DNA from: Methylobacteriaceae bacterium
Lineage (GTDB): Bacteria > Pseudomonadota > Alphaproteobacteria > Rhizobiales > Beijerinckiaceae
Length of the DNA: 64,000 bases
Reading direction: 5' to 3'
NCBI GenBank assembly: GCA_020638195.1
Contig: JACKJC010000002.1
Span: 806,001 to 870,000, forward strand
Part shown: positions 36,983 through 46,803 of the stretch, one piece after another
Position numbering within the stretch: position 1 is the stretch's first letter
How the letters are laid out: every line of letters starts with the position of its first letter
Program-made: the position numbers and the translations under genes
The notes under the pieces: model-generated
Database searches by the model: none
Told to the model about the DNA's origin: nothing
Seen by the model: only the letters and a program-made list of their open reading frames with translations

Positions 36983-38986
36983 ATGACCGACGCTGATACG
37001 CTCGACCGCCCCGCAACATCCGCATCCATGCGCGACTGCGCCAACGCTCTTCGCGCGCTGGCGATGGATGCTGTCGAGAAGGCCAAGTCCGGCCATCCCG
37101 GCATGCCGATGGGCATGGCTGATGTCGCGGCTGTGTTGTTCACGAAGTTCGTGAATATCGATGCCGCCGATCCCGCATGGCCGGACCGCGACCGGTTCGT
37201 GCTGTCGGCCGGCCACGGTTCGATGCTGCAATATGCGATCCATCATCTGCTCGGCTATGCCGACATGGGGATCGAGCAGATCAAGAATTTTCGGCAGCTC
37301 GGTTCGACGACCGCCGGCCATCCGGAATATGGCCATACGCTCGGCGTCGAAACGACGACGGGTCCGCTCGGGCAGGGGATCGCGACGGCGGTCGGCATGG
37401 CGCTCGCCGAGCGCATGCTGAACGCGCGCTATGGCGACCAACTGGTCGACCATCGCACCTTCGTCATCGCGGGCGACGGCTGTCTCGAAGAGGGCGTCAG
37501 TCACGAGGCGATCGATCTTGCCGGTCATCTCGGGCTCGGGCGTCTGATCGTGCTGTGGGACGACAATCGCATCACCATCGACGGCGCGACCGAGCTTTCA
37601 ACGTCGATGGACCAGGTCGCGCGCTTCGAGGCTGCCGGCTGGTTCACGGCGCAGATCGACGGGCATGATCCGCAAGCGATCGAGGCGGCGTTGCGCGCGG
37701 CTTGCGACAATGACAGCCGGCCCTGGCTGATCGCCTGCCGCACGACGATCGGTTTCGGCGCGCCGACGCGCGCGGGGACATCCAAAGCGCATGGCGAGCC
37801 GCTCGGCGCCGACGAAATCGCGGGCGCGCGTCAAAAACTCGGATGGCCGCATGCGCCTTTCGTCATTCCAGATGATGTCAGCACCGCATGGCGCGCTGCG
37901 GCCGACCGCGGCGCCAGGGCCAGCGACGCCTGGCGGGCGCGCCTGAATGCGTCACCCGACGGTTCGCGCCTGCTCGCGCAATTGTCCGGCGATGCGCCGG
38001 GCGCCGCGAGCGCGCTGAGCGCGCTGAAGCGTCAATTGTCGGAGAGCGCGCCGAAGATCGCGACGCGCAAGGCCTCGGAGACCGCGCTCGCCGCGATCAA
38101 TGGCGCGACCGATCTGACGATCGGCGGCTCGGCCGATCTCACCCATTCCAATCTCACGATCACAAAGGGCATGGCGCCGGTCGGCCCGAATGCGTTCGCC
38201 GGTCGCTACATGCACTACGGCATCCGCGAACACGGCATGGCGGCGGCGATGAACGGCCTGGCGCTGCACGGCGGGTTCATCCCCTACGGCGGCACGTTCA
38301 TGGTCTTCTCCGACTATGCGCGCGGCGGCATGCGTCTGTCGGCGCTGATGGGCCAACGTGTCATCTATGTGCTGACGCATGACTCGATTGGTCTCGGCGA
38401 AGACGGGCCGACGCATCAGCCGGTCGAGCATCTCGCCATGCTGCGCGCGACGCCGAATTTGTTGGTGTTCCGGCCGGCTGACGCTGTCGAGACCGCCGAA
38501 TGCTGGCAGGCGGCGCTGGAGGCGCGCACCTGTCCTTCGGCGCTCGCGCTGTCGCGCCAGGCATTGCCGACCGTGCGTACGACACATGTCGACGAGAATC
38601 TCAGCGCGCGCGGCGCCTATGTGCTGCGCGAGGCGGTGGGCGCGCGCGACGTCACGTTGCTGGCGACGGGCTCGGAGGTCGAGATCGCGCTCGCAGCGGC
38701 CGATCTTCTCGGCGCCAAGGGCGTGAAGGCGGCGGTCGTCTCCATGCCGTGCTGGGAATTGTTCGAGCGCCAAACAGAAGCCTACCAGCAGGCGACGCTC
38801 GGTTCGGCGCCGCGCGTCGCGGTGGAGGCCGCCGCCCGTTTCGGCTGGGATCGCTGGCTCGGCGCGCGCGGCCGCTTCGTCGGCATGAACGGCTTCGGCG
38901 CCTCTGCGCCGGCCGGCGATCTCTACAAGCATTTCGGCATCACGGCGGAAGCGGTCGCCGCCGCCGCCCTGCAAACACTGGCCTGA
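36983..38986 (+). CDS. cbbT: Transketolase
   Basis: TPP enzyme moving two-carbon units between sugar phosphates in regeneration of ribulose-5-phosphate. The 667-aa protein begins [21 protein letters not shown]. It has the TPP motif [20 protein letters not shown] near residue 165 and [10 protein letters not shown], the second-domain [19 protein letters not shown] with catalytic Glu near 417, and the [18 protein letters not shown] loop. The start is the ATG at 36983; a longer open frame upstream runs through cbbP and is a shadow. Confidence 0.96.
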   Translation: MTDADTLDRPATSASMRDCANALRALAMDAVEKAKSGHPGMPMGMADVAAVLFTKFVNIDAADPAWPDRDRFVLSAGHGSMLQYAIHHLLGYADMGIEQIKNFRQLGSTTAGHPEYGHTLGVETTTGPLGQGIATAVGMALAERMLNARYGDQLVDHRTFVIAGDGCLEEGVSHEAIDLAGHLGLGRLIVLWDDNRITIDGATELSTSMDQVARFEAAGWFTAQIDGHDPQAIEAALRAACDNDSRPWLIACRTTIGFGAPTRAGTSKAHGEPLGADEIAGARQKLGWPHAPFVIPDDVSTAWRAAADRGARASDAWRARLNASPDGSRLLAQLSGDAPGAASALSALKRQLSESAPKIATRKASETALAAINGATDLTIGGSADLTHSNLTITKGMAPVGPNAFAGRYMHYGIREHGMAAAMNGLALHGGFIPYGGTFMVFSDYARGGMRLSALMGQRVIYVLTHDSIGLGEDGPTHQPVEHLAMLRATPNLLVFRPADAVETAECWQAALEARTCPSALALSRQALPTVRTTHVDENLSARGAYVLREAVGARDVTLLATGSEVEIALAAADLLGAKGVKAAVVSMPCWELFERQTEAYQQATLGSAPRVAVEAAARFGWDRWLGARGRFVGMNGFGASAPAGDLYKHFGITAEAVAAAALQTLA

Positions 38987-38996
38987 CAACAGGGCC

Positions 38997-39102
38997 CTCG
39001 TGCTGAGGAGGCCGTGCAGCGGCCGTCTCGAAGCATGATTCAGAGTTACGGGTGAAGCCATCCTTCGAGACGCGGGCTTCGCCCGCTCCTCAGGATGAGG
39101 AG
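38997..39102. repeat. Pair of inverted REP-like repeats (BIME-type)
   Basis: Two copies of the same roughly 43-bp element in opposite orientation. The left copy (about 38997-39039) has the words CTGAGGAG and GTCTCGAAG around a GC stem. The right copy (about 39058-39102), read on the minus strand, gives CTGAGGAG, a GCGGGC/GCCCGC stem, and GTCTCGAAG. This unit is a common intergenic palindrome of Rhizobiales. It separates cbbT from cbbA inside the operon. Confidence 0.75.
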
Positions 39103-39136
39103 TTTCGCTTTCGCGTAACACGACGAGGAGGACAAG

Positions 39137-40216
39137 ATGGCGCGCATCACCATGCGGCAATTGCTGGACCATGCAGCCGAGCGCGGCTACGGCGTGCCGG
39201 CGTTCAACATCAACAATATGGAGCAGGGGCTCGCGATCCTGGAGGCCGCGAAGGCCACGGATTCGCCCGTCATCATCCAGGCGAGCCGCGGCGCGCGTTC
39301 TTACGCCGGCGACATCATGCTCGCCAAGATGATGGAAGCGCTGGAGGCCATGTATCCCGCGATTCCGATCTGCATCCATCAGGACCACGGCGACCGCGTC
39401 TCGACCTGTCTGTCGGCGATCCAGAACGGCTTTACATCCGTCATGATGGACGGCTCGCTGAAGGAGGACGGCAAGACGCCGGCCGACTACGACTACAACG
39501 TGTCGATCACCCGTGAGGTCACGCGCCTCGCCCATATGGTCGGCGCGTCCGTGGAAGGCGAACTCGGCTGTCTCGGCTCGCTCGAGACCGGCCATGGCGA
39601 GGCCGAGGATGGCCACGGTTTCGAGGGCAAGCTCGACCGCTCGATGCTGCTGACCGATCCAGACGAGGCCGCGCGCTTCGTCGCCGACACCAAGGTCGAT
39701 GCGCTGGCGGTTGCGATCGGCACGTCGCACGGCGCCTACAAGTTCACGCGCAAGCCGACCAGCGACGTGCTGGCGATGGACGTGATCGAGCGCATCCACG
39801 CGCGCCTGCCGAACACGCATATTGTCATGCACGGCTCGTCGTCGGTGCCGGAGGAATGGCGCGAAATCTTCAACGCCAATGGCGGCGAGATGCGCGAGAC
39901 CTATGGCGTGCCGGTCGAGGAGATCGTGCGCGGCATCAAGCACGGCGTGCGCAAGGTCAACATCGACACGGATCTGCGGCTAGCCTGCGTCGCCGAATTC
40001 CGGCGTGTCGCGCATACGAAACGCGACGAATTCGATCCGCGCAAGTTCCTGAAACCCGCGATGGACGCGATGCGCGATGTATGTCGGGCGCGGTTCGAAG
40101 CGTTTGGAACGGCGGGCAACGCCTCGAAGATCAAGGTCATCCCGATGAGCGACATGGCAAGGCGCTACGCGTCCGGCGCGCTCGACCCTCAGGGCGCGAC
40201 GAAGAGCGCCGCCTGA
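39137..40216 (+). CDS. cbbA: Fructose-bisphosphate aldolase class II
   Basis: Zinc aldolase joining dihydroxyacetone phosphate with glyceraldehyde-3-phosphate or erythrose-4-phosphate in the Calvin cycle. The 359-aa protein shows [13 protein letters not shown], the zinc-binding [11 protein letters not shown] near residue 80, [32 protein letters not shown], and [10 protein letters not shown]. Strong AGGAGGA ribosome site before ATG 39137. Class IIB length and CbbA-type sequence. Confidence 0.96.
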   Translation: MARITMRQLLDHAAERGYGVPAFNINNMEQGLAILEAAKATDSPVIIQASRGARSYAGDIMLAKMMEALEAMYPAIPICIHQDHGDRVSTCLSAIQNGFTSVMMDGSLKEDGKTPADYDYNVSITREVTRLAHMVGASVEGELGCLGSLETGHGEAEDGHGFEGKLDRSMLLTDPDEAARFVADTKVDALAVAIGTSHGAYKFTRKPTSDVLAMDVIERIHARLPNTHIVMHGSSSVPEEWREIFNANGGEMRETYGVPVEEIVRGIKHGVRKVNIDTDLRLACVAEFRRVAHTKRDEFDPRKFLKPAMDAMRDVCRARFEAFGTAGNASKIKVIPMSDMARRYASGALDPQGATKSAA

Positions 40217-40262
40217 TCGAACGGATATGCGCGGAACGCGCGACAATCATGGAGAGACGAAG

Positions 40263-41648
40263 ATGGACCAGTCAAACCGCTACGCCAATCTGGATCTTAA
40301 GGAAGCCGATCTCATCGCGGGCGGCCGCCATGTGCTGTGCGCCTACATCATGAAGCCGAAGGCCGGTTACGGAAATTACATCCAGACCGCCGCGCATTTC
40401 GCCGCCGAGTCCTCCACCGGCACGAATGTCGAGGTCTCGACCACCGACAATTTCACCAAGGGCGTCGACGCGATCGTCTACGAGATCGACGAGGCGAAGG
40501 AGATCATGAAGATCGCCTACCCGATAGAACTGTTCGACCGCAATATCATCGACGGGCGGGCGATGATCGCCTCGTTCCTGACGCTGACGATCGGCAACAA
40601 CCAGGGCATGGGCGACGTCGAGTACGGCAAGATGTACGACTTTTACATGCCGCCGGCGCTGCTGCGCCTGTTCGACGGGCCGGCGACGACGATCAAGGAT
40701 CTCTGGCGCGTGCTCGGCCGCCCAGTGGTCGACGGCGGCTTCATCGTGGGCACGATCATCAAGCCGAAGCTCGGCCTGCGGCCCGAGCCGTTCGCGCGCG
40801 CGTGCTACGATTTCTGGCTTGGCGGCGATTTCATCAAGAACGACGAGCCGCAAGGCAACCAGACTTTCGCGCCGTTCAAGGAGACGGTGCGCGCTGTCAA
40901 TGACGCGATGCGCCGTGCGCAGGATGCGACCGGCCAGCCGAAACTGTTCTCGTTCAACATCACCGCCGATGACCATTACGAGATGATCGCGCGCGGCGAG
41001 TATATTCTCGAGACGTTCGGCGAGAACGCCGATCATGTCGCCTTCCTCGTCGACGGCTATGTGGCGGGCCCCGCCGCGATCACCACGGCGCGGCGCAATT
41101 TCCCCAAGCAATATCTGCACTACCATCGCGCGGGCCATGGGGCGGTGACCTCGCCGCAGTCCAAGCGCGGCTATACGGCCTTCGTGCTCGCGAAAATGTC
41201 GCGCCTGCAGGGCGCGTCGGGCATCCATGTCGGCACGATGGGCTATGGCAAGATGGAAGGCGAAGCGAGCGACCGGATCGCTGCGACCATGATCACGCAG
41301 GACAAGGCGCAGGGGCCATTCTACGCGCAGGACTGGCTCGGCATGGCCCCGACGACGCCGATCATCTCTGGCGGCATGAATGCGCTGCGCATGCCGGGAT
41401 TTTTCGAGAATCTCGGTCATTCCAACCTGATCATGACGGCGGGCGGCGGCGCCTTCGGCCATGTCGACGGCGGGGCGGCGGGCGCCATCTCGCTGCGCCA
41501 GGCCGAACAGTGCTGGAAGACCGGCGCCGATCCTGTCGAATTCGCGCGGGATCATCGCGAATTCGCGCGCGCCTTCGAGAGCTTCCCGCACGACGCAGAC
41601 GCGCTCTATCCGGGCTGGCGCGAGCGCTTGCATGTGAAGGCGGCGTGA
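40263..41648 (+). CDS. cbbM: RubisCO form II (single-subunit)
   Basis: Carboxylates ribulose-1,5-bisphosphate. The 461-aa protein is form II, like that of Rhodospirillum rubrum. Lys167 in IIKPKLGL is the first active-site lysine. The carbamylated lysine is Lys192 in [14 protein letters not shown] with the metal ligands Asp194 and Glu195. [20 protein letters not shown] and MGYGKMEGE are also present. No small subunit gene follows, as expected for form II. No cbbQ/cbbO activase is seen nearby. The start is the ATG at 40263. Form II suits low-oxygen, high-CO2 growth. Confidence 0.98.
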   Translation: MDQSNRYANLDLKEADLIAGGRHVLCAYIMKPKAGYGNYIQTAAHFAAESSTGTNVEVSTTDNFTKGVDAIVYEIDEAKEIMKIAYPIELFDRNIIDGRAMIASFLTLTIGNNQGMGDVEYGKMYDFYMPPALLRLFDGPATTIKDLWRVLGRPVVDGGFIVGTIIKPKLGLRPEPFARACYDFWLGGDFIKNDEPQGNQTFAPFKETVRAVNDAMRRAQDATGQPKLFSFNITADDHYEMIARGEYILETFGENADHVAFLVDGYVAGPAAITTARRNFPKQYLHYHRAGHGAVTSPQSKRGYTAFVLAKMSRLQGASGIHVGTMGYGKMEGEASDRIAATMITQDKAQGPFYAQDWLGMAPTTPIISGGMNALRMPGFFENLGHSNLIMTAGGGAFGHVDGGAAGAISLRQAEQCWKTGADPVEFARDHREFARAFESFPHDADALYPGWRERLHVKAA

Positions 41649-41710
41649 GCCATTTAATCCGGCGCGCGGCGCAAGGCCGCGCGCCCATTTTCGCGTGAGG
41701 GGACAGCAGT

Positions 41711-42415
41711 ATGAGCTTCGACCGATCGATCAAGATCGCCCCGTCGATCCTCTCGGCGGATTTCGCCGCTCTCGGCGCGGAATGCCGCGCGATCGAGGCG
41801 CAGGGCGCGGAATGGGTGCATGTCGACGTGATGGATGGGCATTACGTGCCCAACATTACGATCGGGCCGGCCGTCTGCGCGGCGCTGCGCCCGCACATCA
41901 AGGGCGTGATGGACGTGCATCTGATGATCGCGCCGGCCGATCCCTATATCGAGGCCTTCGCCACGGCGGGCGCCGACATCATCACGGTTCACGCCGAAGC
42001 GGGGCCGCATCTCGACCGCTCGCTGCAGCTCATCCGCTCCTTCGGCAAGAAGGCGGGCGTTTCGCTCAATCCCTCGACGCCGGAAAATGTCATTGAATAC
42101 GTGCTCGACCGGCTCGATCTCGTGCTTGTCATGAGCGTCAATCCGGGGTTTGGCGGGCAGAGCTTCATTCACAGCCAGGTGGACAAGGTTCGCCGCATTC
42201 GCTCGATGATCGGCGAGCGGCCGATCCATCTGGAGGTGGATGGCGGCGTGACGCCAGAGACCGCGCCGCTGGTGGCCGCCGCCGGCGCCGATGCGCTGGT
42301 CGCGGGTTCCGCCGTGTTCAAGGGCGGCTCGGTCGACAATCCCGGCGTCTACGGTCGGAATATCGCGGCCATTCGCGCAGCGGCCGAAGCCGCGCGACGC
42401 AAGGCCGCGGCCTGA
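41711..42415 (+). CDS. cbbE: Ribulose-phosphate 3-epimerase
   Basis: Interconverts xylulose- and ribulose-5-phosphate. The 234-aa TIM-barrel protein has the full family signature: [47 protein letters not shown] and [12 protein letters not shown]. Last gene of the cbb operon, followed by a strong bidirectional terminator. Residues after 222 are a short Ala/Arg tail. Confidence 0.96.
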   Translation: MSFDRSIKIAPSILSADFAALGAECRAIEAQGAEWVHVDVMDGHYVPNITIGPAVCAALRPHIKGVMDVHLMIAPADPYIEAFATAGADIITVHAEAGPHLDRSLQLIRSFGKKAGVSLNPSTPENVIEYVLDRLDLVLVMSVNPGFGGQSFIHSQVDKVRRIRSMIGERPIHLEVDGGVTPETAPLVAAAGADALVAGSAVFKGGSVDNPGVYGRNIAAIRAAAEAARRKAAA

Positions 42416-42442
42416 CGGGCCACACATCCGGCGAACTGCAAA

Positions 42443-42481
42443 GAAAAGGGGCCGCACCTTTCGGTGCGGCCCCTTTTCTTG
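42443..42481. terminator. Bidirectional terminator between cbbE and the FadL-type gene
   Basis: AAAAGGGGCCGCACC, loop TTTC, GGTGCGGCCCCTTTT: a perfect 15-bp stem with A-run and T-run on either side. It can end both the rightward cbb operon and the leftward outer-membrane protein gene. Confidence 0.92.
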
Positions 42482-42528
42482 TCGGGAACAGCGGCGCTTC
42501 GCGCCGCCGTCTCGAGATCAGCGCCTGT

Positions 42529-42557
42529 TCGCGATCAATATTTGCTCGCGATCAATA
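42529..42557. repeat. Short tandem duplication at the 3' end of the FadL-type gene
   Basis: TCGCGATCAATA occurs twice, 17 bp apart (42529-42540 and 42546-42557). The inner copy contains the stop codon of the outer-membrane protein gene; the second copy repeats the stop just outside it. Probably a slippage duplication. Confidence 0.6.
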
Positions 42558-43955
42558 CTTGGCGACAACCGGGCGCGGCTTGTCGCCGAACTTGTAGGAG
42601 ACGCCGAGCGAGCCTTCGAACTGGTGCATCGACAGCGTGATCGAGCGCGCGATGTTGTAGCCGAAGGGCGTCATTTCCGGACCCGTCACCGTCTTGGTCG
42701 GCACGACGCTCATGGCGAGGTCGAAGGTCAGGTTCTCGGTGTACTTGTAGCCGAGGCCAGCCGTGATGTGATCGGTGACGACGCCGGGCGCGAGGATGTT
42801 GAAGGTGACCTGATCCCAGCGCACGGGGTTGGTGTTGTGCGCATAACCCGCGCGCAGGGCGAGCTGCGGCGTCACGCGCCATTCGGCGCCCACCGTGTAG
42901 ACGTCGACATCGCGCCAGCCGAAGCCGGGGCCGCCGGGCGCGCCGAGCAGGCCGCCGGGGCCGGCCGGAACGACGAAGGGCACGATGATGCTTGCGCCGC
43001 TGTTGGCGATGGCCGGAACGCCGCGATAGAAGATGTGCTTGTATTCCGCCATCACCGTCAGGGTCGGCAGAACGTCGAAGGCGACGCCGGCCGTGATATT
43101 GGCGGGAATGTTGAACTTGCCGCCACCTGCGAACAGACCCGCGTACTTCTTGAAGGCGGTCATCCACAGCGGCGTCTGGCCGCTGACGCCCACGCGCAGC
43201 GAGGGGGTGATGTTCCACTGGACGCCGGCGCGCAGGCCGCCGCCGTAGGACATGTCAACGCCATTGTTCGTCAGGTGGAACGGATCGGACGAGAAGGTCT
43301 GGAGAAAGCCTGGAGGGAAGAAGCCGCCGAACGGAAAGCCGAACTGACCAAGACCCTCCGCCTTGAACATCTGCACGGCGAGGACCGGCGCGACGCCGAC
43401 CGAGACCGGGCCGAAGCGCTTGGCGAAGCCGGCGCTCAGGAACATCTGCTTGAGATCGACGCCGGCGTTTCCGCCGCAGTAGACGCCGCCGGCGCAATTG
43501 GGCGTCGGGAAGGTGTTGAGCACGTTCTGATAGGTCGTGTTCATGCCGCCATTGCCGAACATGGCGACGCCCCAGGCCGTATCGCCATCGATCGGCATGG
43601 AATAGGCGAAGTGCGGCATCAGGAAGTAGTTCTCGATGCTGTCGATGCGCGTCGTCTGCGGAATGAAGGCGCCGGGCGCGATCAGGCCGCCGGGGCCGTT
43701 CGCGCTATAGCCGCGGAAAGGCATGAACAGCGTAACGCCGCCGGTGATCATGTGCGGCAGATCGACGAGGCCGGCCGGGTTGATCGAAAGCGCCATCGCA
43801 TCCTGCGGATTGGCGACGCCGGCGCCAGCTTCCGCCTTCTGCACCGTGCCGTAGCCCGCCTGGAAATAGCCTTCCGTCGCGAAGGCCGGGGCGGCGAGGG
43901 CCGTCGAGGCCAGCGCGAGCGCGCCGATGAGGCTACGGGTCGGATTGAAATTCAT
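42552..43955 (-). CDS. FadL/TodX-family outer membrane transporter (OmpP1)
   Basis: Beta-barrel channel for hydrophobic molecules. The 467-aa protein has a signal peptide (cleaved near AFA-TEGYF) and starts the mature chain with the FadL-type GYFQAGYGTVQKAEAGAGVANPQDAMALSINPAGL (two stretches; hatch region, NPAG motif). It ends with aromatic beta strands and the terminal VAKY. ATG 43955 has GGAG seven bases upstream. It lies at the edge of the sulfur island, and its promoter carries the same ATATTCGA-type word as the sulfur genes, so its cargo may be sulfur-related rather than fatty acid. That is inference. Confidence 0.88.
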   Translation of the reverse strand: MNFNPTRSLIGALALASTALAAPAFATEGYFQAGYGTVQKAEAGAGVANPQDAMALSINPAGLVDLPHMITGGVTLFMPFRGYSANGPGGLIAPGAFIPQTTRIDSIENYFLMPHFAYSMPIDGDTAWGVAMFGNGGMNTTYQNVLNTFPTPNCAGGVYCGGNAGVDLKQMFLSAGFAKRFGPVSVGVAPVLAVQMFKAEGLGQFGFPFGGFFPPGFLQTFSSDPFHLTNNGVDMSYGGGLRAGVQWNITPSLRVGVSGQTPLWMTAFKKYAGLFAGGGKFNIPANITAGVAFDVLPTLTVMAEYKHIFYRGVPAIANSGASIIVPFVVPAGPGGLLGAPGGPGFGWRDVDVYTVGAEWRVTPQLALRAGYAHNTNPVRWDQVTFNILAPGVVTDHITAGLGYKYTENLTFDLAMSVVPTKTVTGPEMTPFGYNIARSITLSMHQFEGSLGVSYKFGDKPRPVVAKY

Positions 43956-43986
43956 GCGGGGCTCCCTCTGGCCTTCGAGGCCTTTA

Positions 43987-44006
43987 TATTCGAGCATCAT
44001 TATATG
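43987..44006 (+). promoter_or_regulatory. Shared sulfur-island operator motif, site A (fadL promoter)
   Basis: TATTCGAGCATCATTATATG, 32 bp upstream of the FadL-type start. It matches site C at 16 of 20 positions and fits the three-site consensus TATTCGARYATYATNANNTG. Confidence 0.6.
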
Positions 44007-44183
44007 AAGGACTGAGGTTGTCAGGATTGCTGTATTCGCGGGCGGGTGACAAGCGCGCGCGTGAAGCGCGCGCCGTATTCATTCAACAAAGATCGATCGT
44101 GACACTAAAAAGCCACATATGCGTATTTGCGAATTGACGCGGCGCAGCAAGGGTTTCCGGAGATTGCGATCGGCGCGCGCAGT

Positions 44184-44213
44184 AAAAAAAAAGCCGGGCG
44201 CTTGGCCCGGCTT
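44184..44213 (-). terminator. Terminator after tusA
   Basis: On the minus strand AAGCCGGG, a seven-base loop, CCCGGCTT and a run of eight or more T. It lies about 20 bases past the tusA stop. Confidence 0.92.
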
Positions 44214-44234
44214 GTTCATGTGGTGTGCTTCGCT

Positions 44235-44462
44235 TCAACCGGTGTGCTTGATCAGGAAGCGATAGACGCCGCCGTCGGCGGTGGATTCGACGAGTTCGTT
44301 GCCGGTCGTCTTGCAGAAGGCCGCGAAGTCGGCGACCGAGCCCGGATCGGTGGCGAGAATTTCCAGCGTGCCGCCGCGCGGCACTTCTTTCAGTGTTTTC
44401 TTGGCGCGCAGGATCGGCAGCGGGCAATTCAATCCCTTGGCGTCGAGAGTCTTGTCGGCCAT
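44235..44462 (-). CDS. tusA: Sulfur carrier protein TusA
   Basis: Small cytoplasmic persulfide carrier. The 75-aa protein has the invariant N-terminal CPxP motif: DAKGLNCPLPILRAKKTL with the sulfur-carrying Cys13. In sulfur oxidisers TusA receives sulfane sulfur and hands it to DsrEFH and DsrC. Paired with dsrE2 on the minus strand (47-bp gap), the usual partnership. Strong GGGAGGA ribosome site. Confidence 0.95.
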   Translation of the reverse strand: MADKTLDAKGLNCPLPILRAKKTLKEVPRGGTLEILATDPGSVADFAAFCKTTGNELVESTADGGVYRFLIKHTG

Positions 44463-44509
44463 ATGCAGTTTCCTCCCTTGTCAGTGCGGACGCGACAGCA
44501 TCCGTTGTC

Positions 44510-45016
44510 TCAGATGTACAGATTGATGTGCGACTTCAGCGCCTGTTCCATGTAGGTCGCGGCGCCGCCGAGCTTCACGCCCTCGATCATGTCCTCTTTC
44601 TTGAACTCGAAGAGGTCCATCGTCATCTGGCAGGCGATGATGTTGATGTCGGATTCGACGGCCGCCTCGCGCAATTCCTCGATAGAGGCGACGCCCTTCT
44701 TCTTGATCATGTCCTTCATCATCGCGGTCGCGCCGGCTTCGACGCCCGGCAGCATGCCGACGAGATTGGGCATGCCCATGTGCATGCCCATCATCGGCAT
44801 TTTCATCGCGGGATTGCCGAGCGGCGAGACGGCCAGATCGAGCTTCTTCTTCAGAAGCGAGAGGCCGTAGAAGGTGAAGAACATGGTGACGTCGACGCCC
44901 ATAGCGGCGGCCGTCGTGCCCAGGATGAAGGGCGGGTAGGCCCAGTCCAGCGTGCCCTTGGTGACGATGATGGTCATCGATTTGGCGTTGACGCCGTTGT
45001 TTTCGGCTTCCGACAT
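44510..45016 (-). CDS. dsrE2: DsrE2-family sulfurtransferase-like protein
   Basis: DsrE/F-like protein that cooperates with TusA in sulfane-sulfur trafficking. The 168-aa protein has the DsrE fold (MTIIVTKGTLDWAYPPFILG, VTMFFTFYGLSLLKK) with the candidate active cysteine Cys129 in INIIACQMTMDLF. Residues 71-90 form an unusual methionine-rich loop (9 Met among 20 residues) found in the DsrE2 type. GGGAGGA precedes the ATG. First gene of the dsrE2-tusA operon behind operator-like site B. Confidence 0.9.
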   Translation of the reverse strand: MSEAENNGVNAKSMTIIVTKGTLDWAYPPFILGTTAAAMGVDVTMFFTFYGLSLLKKKLDLAVSPLGNPAMKMPMMGMHMGMPNLVGMLPGVEAGATAMMKDMIKKKGVASIEELREAAVESDINIIACQMTMDLFEFKKEDMIEGVKLGGAATYMEQALKSHINLYI

Positions 45017-45057
45017 ATTGTCCTCCCGGCGCTTCGCGCGGCTACGTCAGTTTCTCA

Positions 45058-45077
45058 CATCTTATAATATTCGAATA
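45058..45077 (-). promoter_or_regulatory. Shared sulfur-island operator motif, site B (dsrE2-tusA promoter)
   Basis: On the minus strand TATTCGAATATTATAAGATG, 42 bp upstream of dsrE2. It fits the consensus from sites A and C and contains the fully symmetrical core ATATTCGAATA(T) on either strand. Confidence 0.6.
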
Positions 45078-45091
45078 GGTCGGTCTATCCG

Positions 45092-46036
45092 TCAGGCGGT
45101 GCGACCGTAGTAGATCATGCTGGCGTGCGTGGCCTCGGCGAAAAACAGCCAACGTTCGACGGCGACGCCGACGCCGGCGCTCAATGTGGCCAGTATTCCC
45201 ATTGCGATCGCCAGAGACGGGCCGCTCCACAGCGCCAGGGCCAGCAGGGCGAGCGGGACGACGAAGAGCGCAAGCGCCGCAACGATTCGCAGGCGACGGG
45301 CATGCTTGCGGGCGACCGCATAACCCATTTCGCGCATGATGAAATTCTCTTCCGTATGCGGCATTTCGAGCAGGCGCACCTCGCCGAACCGGTCGAGGCC
45401 GGTCGCCGTGCCGAGCGTCGAGCGCGGGCGCTCGGTGTCGATCTGGCGCCAGTAGGCGAGTTTGATCGCAAGGCCGAGCGCGAGCAGCACGACGGCGAGC
45501 GTCGCGAAAGCCGGGCGATAGACGCCGAAAAGGGCGGAGATCGTCACCAGAAGAATGGCGCCGGTCGCCAGACCCAGAACGAGATAGGCCGGCAGGGTGA
45601 GCGCATTATTCCATTGCCGGATGGTCTTGAGGCTCGCGTAGATCATCGCCGTGCAGCAGACCGTGACGAAGGCCATGACGGCCGTCGCCGCGCCCGCCCA
45701 GGCGAAGGGGCCCGATGTGTCGTTGAGGAAGACCCATCCGATCCCGAAGATCGCGATCGGCGCGAAGGCGGCGATTGCCGCCACGCCCTCGCGAGCCAGC
45801 CACGACGAGCGCCATTGCGTGAAGGCGCGCGCCGCGCGCTCCGGGCGGCCGAGGTGGAAGGTCGAGGACAGAAGGCCGGCGACGACCAGCGCGAGGCCGA
45901 GGCCTATGCCGACGAAGCCGAGCCATGTGTTAGCTGGCAGGACGCCAGCCGCGCCGAAGACCGCGAGCAGGGCGAGCAGGCCATAGCCCGCGCCCGAGGC
46001 CGTAGTGAAGAGAATGACGGAATAGGCGGGATGCAT
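45092..46036 (-). CDS. soeC: Sulfite-oxidising enzyme membrane subunit SoeC (DmsC/NrfD-like)
   Basis: Membrane anchor and quinone-reactive subunit of SoeABC. The 314-aa protein has eight predicted membrane helices and the DmsC-family pattern HPAYSVILFTTASGAGYGLL at the N-terminus, then SSTFHLGRPERAARAFTQWRSSWLAREG (two stretches) and TEENFIMREMGYAVARKHA. It follows soeB by nine bases and ends the SQR-SulP-soeABC run. Confidence 0.9.
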   Translation of the reverse strand: MHPAYSVILFTTASGAGYGLLALLAVFGAAGVLPANTWLGFVGIGLGLALVVAGLLSSTFHLGRPERAARAFTQWRSSWLAREGVAAIAAFAPIAIFGIGWVFLNDTSGPFAWAGAATAVMAFVTVCCTAMIYASLKTIRQWNNALTLPAYLVLGLATGAILLVTISALFGVYRPAFATLAVVLLALGLAIKLAYWRQIDTERPRSTLGTATGLDRFGEVRLLEMPHTEENFIMREMGYAVARKHARRLRIVAALALFVVPLALLALALWSGPSLAIAMGILATLSAGVGVAVERWLFFAEATHASMIYYGRTA

Positions 46037-46045
46037 GAGCTTGCC

Positions 46046-46789
46046 TCAGCGGGACAGGACGCGATCGACCCAGCGCAGGAATTTTCCGGCGCCGGCGAGA
46101 TCGGGAGCAGGTTCGAGTTTCTTCGGCGCGCCATTGGCGCCATTGCCGGGGCGTGGCGGCAGATATTTGCTGGTCGGGCGATAACCGGTCTCGGGCATGA
46201 GATCGAAGCCGCCGCGCTCGCGCACGAGTTGTGAGACCTTCGAATCGGGATCGGCGAAATCGCCGAAGTGCCGCGCCTTGGACGGACAAGTCGCCACGCA
46301 GGCCGGGACCCGATCGCCCTCGGGCAGATTCTTGTTGTAGATCTTGTCGATGCACAGCGTGCACTTCTTCATGACGCCGACGTCTTCGTCATATTCGCGC
46401 GCGCCATAGGGGCAGGCCCAGGAACACAATTTGCAGCCGATGCACTTGTCGTGATCGATGAGGACGATGCCGTCCTCCGCGCGCTTGTAGGAGGCGCCGG
46501 TCGGGCAGACCGTGACGCAATCCGGCTTCTCGCAATGCAGGCAGTTCTTCGGGAAATGCACGGTGCGCGCGGAAGGCCCCTGGCCGCCGACCTCGTAGGT
46601 GAAGACGCGGTTGAACCAGACGCCGCGCTGCTCGGCCTGATAGGCGTTGACGTCGGTCAGCGGCGCGGAATGGCCCGATGTGTTCCACTCCTTGCAATTG
46701 GTCGCGCAGGCGTGACAGCCGACGCATGTGTCGAGGTCGATGACGAGGCCGAGGCGCTTGTCGCCGGTTACGGTGGGAAGGCTGGTCAT
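46046..46789 (-). CDS. soeB: Sulfite-oxidising enzyme iron-sulfur subunit SoeB
   Basis: Electron-transfer subunit with four predicted [4Fe-4S] clusters. The 247-aa protein has the ferredoxin cysteine series CVGCHACATNC, then NCLHCEKPDCVTVCPTGA, CIGCKLCSWACPYGA and the KCTLC / PACVATCP pair. The Ser/Pro-rich tail (about 205-245) is variable. The start is the ATG at 46789 with GGAGAG upstream; the longer open frame runs into soeA antisense codons and is not used. Confidence 0.93.
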   Translation of the reverse strand: MTSLPTVTGDKRLGLVIDLDTCVGCHACATNCKEWNTSGHSAPLTDVNAYQAEQRGVWFNRVFTYEVGGQGPSARTVHFPKNCLHCEKPDCVTVCPTGASYKRAEDGIVLIDHDKCIGCKLCSWACPYGAREYDEDVGVMKKCTLCIDKIYNKNLPEGDRVPACVATCPSKARHFGDFADPDSKVSQLVRERGGFDLMPETGYRPTSKYLPPRPGNGANGAPKKLEPAPDLAGAGKFLRWVDRVLSR

Positions 46790-46803
46790 TGGGTCTCTCC
46801 GCC

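Noticed and set aside
37952..39943. 663-codon minus-strand frame over cbbT and cbbA
   Set aside because: Antisense to two Calvin cycle genes and crosses a repeat region; low-complexity composition typical of a shadow.
42535..43218. 227-codon frame on the same strand as the FadL-type gene
   Set aside because: It is a shifted frame inside the FadL-type coding sequence that ends at the duplicated stop region; the true gene has signal peptide and barrel pattern.
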